Part shown: positions 58,254 through 64,000 of the stretch, piece after piece
How positions within the stretch are numbered: the first letter of the stretch is position 1
How the letters are laid out: the number at the start of each line of letters is the position of its first letter
Source of the DNA: Achromobacter sp. HZ34
GTDB taxonomy: Bacteria; Pseudomonadota; Gammaproteobacteria; Burkholderiales; Burkholderiaceae_B
Assembly: GCF_002209485.1 (NCBI RefSeq)
Contig: NZ_NJIX01000002.1
Location: 930,001 to 994,000, forward strand
Direction of reading: 5' to 3'
DNA: 64,000 nucleotides
The notes under the pieces: model-generated
Told to the model about the DNA's origin: nothing
What the model saw: only the letters and a program-made list of their open reading frames with translations
Databases searched by the model: none
Made by a program: the position numbers and the translations under genes

Positions 58254-60344
58254 TCAGAACAATTTCCGCAGCCGCGCGCCCACGTCGATCTTCGCCACGG
58301 GCGCGTTTTCCTTTTTGCGCAGCGGCGGCAAAGGGGGCGCCTTGGGCATGGCCTCGAACAGGGGCGCAAGCGCATCGGGAATGAAGCGCGTGCGTGACCC
58401 ATACACGTGGCGATCTCCCATGCCGGTCTGCTGATGGACATAGAAGCGCTGCGGCACGATCAGCTGCAGGTTTTCCTTGGCGCGTGTCATGGCCACATAC
58501 AGCAGGCGCCGCTCTTCCTCGATTTCCTCGGCGCTGCCGGTGCTCATGTCGGACGGAATGCAGCCATCCACCACGTTCAACACGTAGACCGACTTCCACT
58601 CCTGGCCCTTGGCGGAGTGGATGGTGGACAGGATCATGTAGTCCTCGTCGCGCAGGGGCACGCCCGATTCGTCGCTGGTCGCGTCGGGCGGGTCCAGGGT
58701 CAGTTCGGTCAGGAACCGTTCACGGCTGCCGTAGCCAGCCCCGATGCGCGCCAGCTGATCCAGGTCGGCCTTGCGCACGCGCGCATCCTCATAAAGCCGT
58801 TCCAACTGCGGCGCATACCAGCGCAGGGCAATGTCCAGGTCGGCGGGCCAGCGCAAGCCGGGTGCGCGCAGGTCCCCATAGGTCTGGACCAGGCCGCCCC
58901 ATTCCTCGCGCGCCGCCGCGCCCGGCTTGAACGCCGCCAGCACCGCCATCGGGTCGGCCGCCTGGTTCATTTCGTCGAGCAGGCGCGCGGCCGTGGCGGG
59001 TCCGACCCCGGGCAGCAGTTGCGCCACGCGGAAACCCGCCAGCCGACCTCGCGGATTCTCGGCCCAGCGCAGCAGGCCCAGCAGATCCTTGATATGCGCC
59101 GCTTCCAGGAAACGCAGGCCGCCGAACTTGACGAAGGGGATGTTGCGCCGCGTCAGTTCCAGCTCCACCGCGGCGCTATGACTGGAGGTCCGGAACAGCA
59201 CGGCCTGTGACTTCAGGGTCGCGCCCTCTTCCCGCTGCGCCAGTACCTGATCCGCCACCCACCGGGCCTGGCCCGCTTCGTCGCTGACCGTCACCAATTG
59301 CGGCTTGTTGGCCGAGGCGCGGTCGGTCCACAGGTTCTTGGCGTAGCGTTCACGCGCCATGCCGATGACGGCATTGGAGGCGTCCAGCACAGGCTGCGTC
59401 GAACGGTAGTTGCGGTCCAGCGTGATGACTTCGGCGGGCTGCGCGAACTGCCCGGGGAAATCCAGGATGTTGCGCACCGTGGCCGCGCGGAAGGAATAAA
59501 TGGCCTGCGCGTCATCGCCCACCACCACCAGGCCCTGACCGGTCGGCTTCATCGCCAGCAGGATGGCGGACTGCAGGCGGTTGGTGTCCTGGTACTCATC
59601 GACCAGGATGTGGTCGAAGCGCGCACCGACGTCGCTGGCGATGGCCTCGTGGCCCAGCATTTCCGCCCAGTACAGCAGCAGGTCGTCGTAATCCAGCACC
59701 TGCTGGTCCTGCTTGGCTTCGACGTAAGCGCGGAACAGGCGCTTGAGCGCGTCTTCCCACTGCGCGCACCAGGGGAAGGCCTGCTCGAGCACTTCGCCCA
59801 GGGGTGCCTGGCTGTTGACCACGCGCGAATAGATGGACAGGCAGGTGCCCTTGAGCGGGAAGCGCGACTCGGTGGAGCTATAGCCCAGTTCATGGCGCAG
59901 GATGCCCATCATGTCCTCGGAATCGCCGCGGTCATGGATGGTGAAGTTTTCCGACAGGCCGATGCGCCCGGCGCAATCGCGCAGCAGGCGCGCGCCGATG
60001 CCGTGGAAGGTGCCGGCCCAGGGCAGCGAGGGCGGCGTCTGCCCCGCCCGCATATTCATGACCTTGCGCAACACCGAGCCGACCCGCCTGTCCATCTCGA
60101 TGGCGGCGCGGCGCGAGAATGTCAGCATCAAGATGCGCTGGGGGTCGGCGCCGTGCAGGATCAGGTTGGCCACGCGATGCGCCAGCGTGCTGGTCTTGCC
60201 GGAGCCGGCGCCGGCGATGACCAGCAGCGGCCCGGCGGGCTCGGCGCCGACACCGTACTCGGCCGCTGCGCGTTGCTGCGGGTTGAGACCGTCCAGGGGA
60301 TGGGGCGGGGCTTCGATGGGCAAGGGCGAGGAGGACTCGGACAT
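58254..60344 (-). CDS. UvrD/Rep-family ATP-dependent DNA helicase
   Basis: A 696-residue superfamily 1A helicase. Motif I is AGAGSGKTS (44-52), motif II is LVDEYQDTN, motif III is GDDAQAIYSFRAA, and motifs V/VI read TIHSAKGQEWKSVYV and LYVAMTRAKENL. It is shorter than UvrD and lacks an exonuclease domain, so it may be a separate paralogue. The start was set at the ATG at 60344; a TTG codon directly before it is also in frame. There is no clear ribosome site, but a short upstream frame ends with a stop that overlaps this ATG (TGATG). Confidence 0.93.
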   Translation of the reverse strand: MSESSSPLPIEAPPHPLDGLNPQQRAAAEYGVGAEPAGPLLVIAGAGSGKTSTLAHRVANLILHGADPQRILMLTFSRRAAIEMDRRVGSVLRKVMNMRAGQTPPSLPWAGTFHGIGARLLRDCAGRIGLSENFTIHDRGDSEDMMGILRHELGYSSTESRFPLKGTCLSIYSRVVNSQAPLGEVLEQAFPWCAQWEDALKRLFRAYVEAKQDQQVLDYDDLLLYWAEMLGHEAIASDVGARFDHILVDEYQDTNRLQSAILLAMKPTGQGLVVVGDDAQAIYSFRAATVRNILDFPGQFAQPAEVITLDRNYRSTQPVLDASNAVIGMARERYAKNLWTDRASANKPQLVTVSDEAGQARWVADQVLAQREEGATLKSQAVLFRTSSHSAAVELELTRRNIPFVKFGGLRFLEAAHIKDLLGLLRWAENPRGRLAGFRVAQLLPGVGPATAARLLDEMNQAADPMAVLAAFKPGAAAREEWGGLVQTYGDLRAPGLRWPADLDIALRWYAPQLERLYEDARVRKADLDQLARIGAGYGSRERFLTELTLDPPDATSDESGVPLRDEDYMILSTIHSAKGQEWKSVYVLNVVDGCIPSDMSTGSAEEIEEERRLLYVAMTRAKENLQLIVPQRFYVHQQTGMGDRHVYGSRTRFIPDALAPLFEAMPKAPPLPPLRKKENAPVAKIDVGARLRKLF

Positions 60345-60433
60345 CAAAAGGGAGCAGCAGGCGAAGGAGGATTAAAAGCGCGATTGAAAGCGGGATTACA
60401 AGTGGGATTACAAGCGGGATTACAAGCGGGCAT
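60344..60433 (-). CDS. Possible leader peptide coupled to the helicase gene
   Basis: A 29-codon frame begins at ATG 60433 (longest version from 60595) and ends in TGA overlapping the helicase ATG as TGATG. It contains the tetrapeptide repeat CNPA/CNPT encoded by 12-bp repeats. The helicase lacks its own ribosome site, so coupling through this frame is possible. It might just as well be a chance open frame through the repeats. Confidence 0.25.
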   Translation of the reverse strand: MPACNPACNPTCNPAFNRAFNPPSPAAPF

Positions 60434-60436
60434 TAC
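60365..60436. repeat. Six 12-bp tandem units upstream of the helicase gene
   Basis: Six consecutive 12-bp units of the form AGCGGGATTACA occupy 60365-60436; units 3 to 5 are nearly identical and the outer ones are degenerate. The array lies in the helicase leader, 21 to 92 bp before its start. Confidence 0.88.
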
Positions 60437-60618
60437 CGGCGGTGAACACAGGCGATGAACACAGGCGAAGCATGCCGTCGGGAAACACAGGCATAATACT
60501 GGATATCCATCCAGAGAACCGGATGAGCAGGCGTCTGCTCTACGGGTACGTCCCTTGCTCCGATCCGAGCAGGAACCCGAGCTCCTCGATTCCACGGGGG
60601 GCCTAACCGGAGACTTCC

Positions 60619-61068
60619 ATGGCCGACCGTATCGTCAAACTGCTCAATGATCTCGTCGAAACGTCCAAGGACGGCGAGAAAGGCTTCCTCGCAGCCGCCG
60701 AGGACACCAAGGATGCCGACCTGCGCGACCTGTTCCGCGAACGCGCCACGGATTGCGGCAAAAGCGCGATGGAGCTGCAGGAGGTAGTCACCCGGCTGGG
60801 CGGCACACCGGAAACCGGTGGCCATGTGACCGCCGCCGTGCATCGCGGCTGGGTCCATCTGAAAGCGGCGCTGGCCTCGCGTACCGAAGCCTCCATCCTG
60901 GAAGAATGCGAACGCGGGGAAGACATCGCCAAGCGCCACTATGCCGATGCCTTGCGCGAACCGCTGCCGGAGGACATCCGCAGCATGGTCGAACGCCAAT
61001 ATAGCGGCGTGATGCGGCATCACGACCAGATCCGCGACCTGCACGACCGCTACCGCGAAAACGCGTGA
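60619..61068 (+). CDS. PA2169-type four-helix-bundle protein (DUF2383)
   Basis: A 149-residue helical protein of the ferritin-like DUF2383 family. It has conserved Glu/His-type positions in FLAAAEDTKD, ECERGEDIAKRHY and VMRHHDQIRDLHDRY. The metal-binding capacity of the family is uncertain; members are linked to stress and stationary phase. CCGGAG lies 7 bases before the ATG. It diverges from the helicase gene. Confidence 0.9.
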   Translation: MADRIVKLLNDLVETSKDGEKGFLAAAEDTKDADLRDLFRERATDCGKSAMELQEVVTRLGGTPETGGHVTAAVHRGWVHLKAALASRTEASILEECERGEDIAKRHYADALREPLPEDIRSMVERQYSGVMRHHDQIRDLHDRYRENA

Positions 61069-61132
61069 CAGGGACCTGGCGCCGACCCAGGACAAGCCAG
61101 GACAGCAGGACCGGAAAACGCAGACACCAGCA

Positions 61133-62044
61133 ATGACCATACGAGTAGGCACCGCGTCCTGGACCGACAAGACCCTGCTGGCCTGCGGCCGCTTCTACCC
61201 GCTCACGGTGCGCGATGATGCCGCCGGCCGTCTGCGTTACTACGCCAGCCGCTTTCCGCTGGCCGAAATCGATTCGTCCTACTACGCCCTCCCCGACCCG
61301 CGCGTGGCGCAGGCCTGGGTGGAACGCACGCCGCCCGATTTCGTTTTCAACATCAAGTCGTTTCGCCTGTTCACCGGCCACCAGACGCCGCTGCGCGCCC
61401 TCGACGCCGACCTGCGGCGCGAACTGCCGCGCGCGGATCCTGAAACCGTGGTGTATGCGGACCAGCTGCCGGCGGAGATACGCGAAGAAACCTGGCGCCG
61501 ATTCCTCCTGGCCGTGGAACCCTTGCGCATGAGCGGCAAACTGGGCGCCGTGCATTTCCAGTTTCCGCCGTGGGTGCGCGCCGACCGGCGCGGCATAATG
61601 CGGGTGAGCGACTGCGCCGCGCATCTGGAAGAAGACCTGCTGGCGGCGGTGGAGTTTCGCCACGCCAGTTGGTATGACGGTCCCGCCAGGCAGGCGGCGA
61701 CGCTGGATTTCCTGCGGGAACGGGGTGCGGCGCATACCGTGGTCGATGCGCCGCAAGGCTACGACAACACCGTGCCGGCGCTATGGCAGGCTACGCGTGA
61801 CGATCTGGCCGTAGTGCGCCTGCACGGGCGCAACAGCGCGGCCTGGAACAGCCGCGGCGCGGCTTCGTCCAGCCGCTTCCAATACGAATACAGCCCGGAA
61901 GAACTGGCCGAACTGGCGCGGCAGGTGCGCGAACTGGCCCGCCGCGTGCGCGAGACACACGTGGTGTTGAACACGAATTTCGAGGACCAGGGCATGCGCA
62001 ACGCGCAGGGCTTGATCGACGCCTTGAACCAGGTGGCGGCGTGA
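61133..62044 (+). CDS. DUF72 family protein (second copy)
   Basis: A 303-residue member of the same TIM-barrel family as the gene at 56866, with RVGTASWTDKTLLACGRFYP, AEIDSSYYALPDPR, VHFQFPPW, VEFRHASWY and VVLNTNFEDQG. It is clearly diverged from the first copy (different N-terminal and C-terminal blocks), so the two are not a recent duplication. The start is the ATG at 61133, 64 bp after the DUF2383 gene. Confidence 0.92.
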   Translation: MTIRVGTASWTDKTLLACGRFYPLTVRDDAAGRLRYYASRFPLAEIDSSYYALPDPRVAQAWVERTPPDFVFNIKSFRLFTGHQTPLRALDADLRRELPRADPETVVYADQLPAEIREETWRRFLLAVEPLRMSGKLGAVHFQFPPWVRADRRGIMRVSDCAAHLEEDLLAAVEFRHASWYDGPARQAATLDFLRERGAAHTVVDAPQGYDNTVPALWQATRDDLAVVRLHGRNSAAWNSRGAASSSRFQYEYSPEELAELARQVRELARRVRETHVVLNTNFEDQGMRNAQGLIDALNQVAA

Positions 62045-62112
62045 CGCGTCCACCACGTCCCGCTATCCTCCGCACACTGACGCGGGCAGCGGCAATGTGG
62101 CGCGGTAGCGCA

Positions 62113-63294
62113 TCAAAGCGCCCGTGGCGCGTCGCCCAGATCGCTGGTCGCGGCGGGGACGGTGGCCGTATCTTCCTGGCCCAGTGCGCGGGCATAAGCC
62201 TGCTCGGTCAGCTGCACGAAACGTTCGACGCGGAAGGATTGCACGCACTTGCGGCGCGCGGCCGCGCCAGCTTCGGGCAGCAGGGCCGGGCGGGGCAAAA
62301 GGTGCTCCAGCAATAGCGTCAGGCGGCCGACGTCCCGTTCCGGCACCACCCAGCCATCCACATAAGGCGTGATGTTCTCCGGCAGGCCGCCGTGCGAGGA
62401 CACCACCACGGGCTTGCCCATGGACATCATTTCACGGCAGGCAAAGGAGATGGTTTCGATGCTGTAGGAAAGCACGAAACCCAGGTCCAGCGCGCCGATG
62501 AAAGCACGAACGTCTTCCAGGCGGCCGACCCACGTGACGTGGTCGCGCATACCCAGTTCATCGATGCGGGCGCGCTGGCTGTCGGACAGCGGGGCGCCGG
62601 CCAGCGCGATCTGCACCTGCGCACGCAGATCCTGCGGCAGGCGCGACACGGCTTCGACCATGTCCAGCCAACCCTTGTAGTCGTCAGTGCCGGCATTGCT
62701 GCCCAGCAGGATGCGGCGGTCTGGGTGGCGCAGCAGGCGCGCGCGCAGGGCCGGCGCGTCCTTGCCCGGTGCGTCGGGCGCGTAGTAGCCGGTATCCACC
62801 CCATTCCCTATGGTGCTCAGGGAGCAGGAGCGATAGGGGCTGTCGGCCAGCATGCGGCGCGCGAACTCGCAGACGCCGATGGCATGGTCGGTACCGAAAT
62901 TGGCGCGCAGCCAGCCGCTGAGCCGGGCAATGGGCCGGTCGTTGTGTTTGGTGAAAACGATGCGGGGCCGGCGCGCGCCCATGCCCAGGGTCGCCAGCAT
63001 CGCCAGGCGATGGTCCGCCGAGCCGTTCACATGCACCAGTTCCACTTTTTCCCGCGTGATCAGGTCGCGCAGGCGCCTGGCGGCATGGAACACGTGGTGG
63101 ATGCGGTTCGGAAAGGATTGCGCGTACACCTTCACCCCGGGCACCTCGGCGGCGCGCCGATGCAGGGCGCTGCCTTGAGGCGCGGCAACCAGGACGTCAT
63201 GGCGGCGCGACAGGATGCGCGCCAGACTCAGCACATAACTGGTGTGCCCCCCGGTCCCCGTACTCGTGTGGAAATTGGTGTACAAGACCTTCAT
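62113..63294 (-). CDS. Group 4 glycosyltransferase
   Basis: A 393-residue GT-B fold enzyme of family GT4. The N-terminal NFHTSTGTGGHTSYVLSLA holds the acceptor-side glycine loop; GNGVDTGYYAP, LLGSNAGTDDYKGW and the C-terminal SIETISFACREMMSMGKPVV with ENITPYVDGWVVP are the nucleotide-sugar-binding EX7E region. It resembles enzymes of lipopolysaccharide or capsule synthesis, but acceptor and donor cannot be told. It stands alone. The start was set at the ATG at 63294. Confidence 0.9.
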   Translation of the reverse strand: MKVLYTNFHTSTGTGGHTSYVLSLARILSRRHDVLVAAPQGSALHRRAAEVPGVKVYAQSFPNRIHHVFHAARRLRDLITREKVELVHVNGSADHRLAMLATLGMGARRPRIVFTKHNDRPIARLSGWLRANFGTDHAIGVCEFARRMLADSPYRSCSLSTIGNGVDTGYYAPDAPGKDAPALRARLLRHPDRRILLGSNAGTDDYKGWLDMVEAVSRLPQDLRAQVQIALAGAPLSDSQRARIDELGMRDHVTWVGRLEDVRAFIGALDLGFVLSYSIETISFACREMMSMGKPVVVSSHGGLPENITPYVDGWVVPERDVGRLTLLLEHLLPRPALLPEAGAAARRKCVQSFRVERFVQLTEQAYARALGQEDTATVPAATSDLGDAPRAL

Positions 63295-63551
63295 CCGCGC
63301 CCCCCGCGTCAACCCGCTGCCGCCCGACGGGCGGCCCTTGCAATGCAAGCATCATGACAGGTAAACACTGCCGCCATATGGCAGCGACGTGACAAAAGAC
63401 TGCGGAGTCGCATTCGGTGCAACGTACCGGCAGAGCAAGCGGCCGCCGATCCTAGGGACAAAAAATAGGGGACGGCACCACAAGCTTTACCGCTGATTAC
63501 AAACTACTGAGGATCACAGGGGTCGGTATTGGAACCCTTTGGTGAGGCCGC
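63295..63551. other. Gap with a possible mobile-element remnant
   Basis: At about 63461-63481 the sequence AAAAAATAGGGGACGGCACC appears. This type of string is, as I recall, often seen near REP-associated or IS200-like transposase genes; I cannot verify this here and no transposase is present. Nothing else is recognised in the gap. Confidence 0.25.
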
Positions 63552-64000
63552 TCAGTGCAGGAACCCGATCGACAACCACGGAATGGCCGCCACGATGATG
63601 AGCCCGATCGCGATGGATACCAGGTAGCCGACGATGGCGCGCATGCCCCGGTCGGGAGACACCCGGCCGATCGCGCAGGCCGCGTAGTAGCCCACCCCGA
63701 ATGGCGGCGCGAACAGGCCTATGCCCATGGCCAGGATCACCACCATGGCGTAATGCACTTCGTGGATGCCCATCTGGTGCGCGATGGGGAACAGCAGCGG
63801 CCCGAACAGCACGATGGCCGGAATGCCCTCCAGCACGCTGCCCAGGATGATGAAGGCGACGATGGACACCGCCATGAACGTGACCGCACCGCCCGGCAGT
63901 CCCGCCATCAGATGCGCCAGCTGGCTGGAGAAGCCGGACTGGGTCAGGGCCCAGGCCATGCTGGTCGCCGCGCCGATGATCAACAGGATGGCGCCCGACA
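63552..64000 (-). CDS. TRAP transporter large permease (DctM type), 3' end
   Basis: About 149 C-terminal residues of a polytopic protein of the TRAP dicarboxylate transporter family. SVLEGIPAIVLFGPLLFPIAHQMGIH and ILAMGIGLFAPPFGVGYYAAC are conserved DctM blocks. The protein continues beyond the window end; the TTG at 63983 is internal, not a start. The small permease and the binding protein are expected outside the window. Confidence 0.88.
   Translation of the reverse strand, partial: SGAILLIIGAATSMAWALTQSGFSSQLAHLMAGLPGGAVTFMAVSIVAFIILGSVLEGIPAIVLFGPLLFPIAHQMGIHEVHYAMVVILAMGIGLFAPPFGVGYYAACAIGRVSPDRGMRAIVGYLVSIAIGLIIVAAIPWLSIGFLH

Overview
This is a GC-rich chromosomal window from a betaproteobacterium, most likely of the Alcaligenaceae (Bordetella/Achromobacter type). 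That placement rests on an EarP plus Arg32-type EF-P pair, a Bug/TctC-family binding protein, an intracellular PHB depolymerase of the Cys-nucleophile type, and small proteobacterial families (DUF1178, DUF2863, DUF2968). Genus is inference; no rRNA or tRNA gene was seen. Most of the window is ordinary core genome. The accessory parts are a complete Tad pilus locus, a two-partner-secretion-like module and two large proteins of unknown function.

Layout. 1-6.8 kb: end of an unidentified gene, a RidA-like deaminase, pncB, ferredoxin and ferredoxin-NADP reductase, PHA depolymerase, an RnfB-like ferredoxin and endonuclease III. 7.1-11.9 kb: a five-gene branched-chain amino acid/amide-type ABC transporter (two ATPases, binding protein, two permeases). 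12-15 kb: aconitase A, preceded by a 438-bp gap holding a palindromic operator-like site and a strong intrinsic terminator that points to the minus strand. 15.3-24.6 kb: a 771-residue unknown protein, a Tat-like Bug binding protein, a LigB-type dioxygenase, a DUF2863 protein, earP-efp, and DUF1178 and DUF2968 genes. 25-39.2 kb: the Tad/Flp pilus locus on the minus strand (flp, tadV, tadE, second tadE-like gene, rcpC, rcpA, tadZ, tadA, tadB, tadC, tadD, DUF3613, tadG), ending in a sigma-54 activator whose start overlaps tadG. An MHYT sensor lies immediately upstream of flp. 40.8-45.5 kb: a TpsB-type outer-membrane transporter, a Gly-rich repeat lipoprotein without a TPS domain, and a MarR regulator. 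45.8-52.5 kb: a YejABEF-type peptide importer. 52.6-64 kb: a second unknown large protein, a thermonuclease, CorA, two DUF72 paralogues, a small SFPASDP protein, a UvrD/Rep helicase, a four-helix-bundle stress protein, a glycosyltransferase and the 3' end of a TRAP transporter large permease.

How parts fit together. flp encodes the pilin. TadV is the prepilin peptidase, TadA/TadB/TadC the motor and platform, RcpA/RcpC the outer-membrane channel, TadZ the localisation factor, and TadE/TadE-like/TadG minor pseudopilins. The sigma-54 activator is the obvious candidate regulator. EarP should rhamnosylate Arg32 of the EF-P encoded just downstream. YejA-B-E-F and the Liv-type cassette are complete import systems.

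Points worth a second look. The TpsB/lipoprotein/MarR module pairs an Omp85-family transporter with an atypical partner. TadE has no usable start codon. LivF has Arg in place of the Walker A Lys. Two large proteins look as if they might be secreted. Several intergenic regions carry short tandem arrays of different unit length (24, 20, 14 and 12 bp), and one of these lies in a small frame that ends exactly at the helicase start codon.
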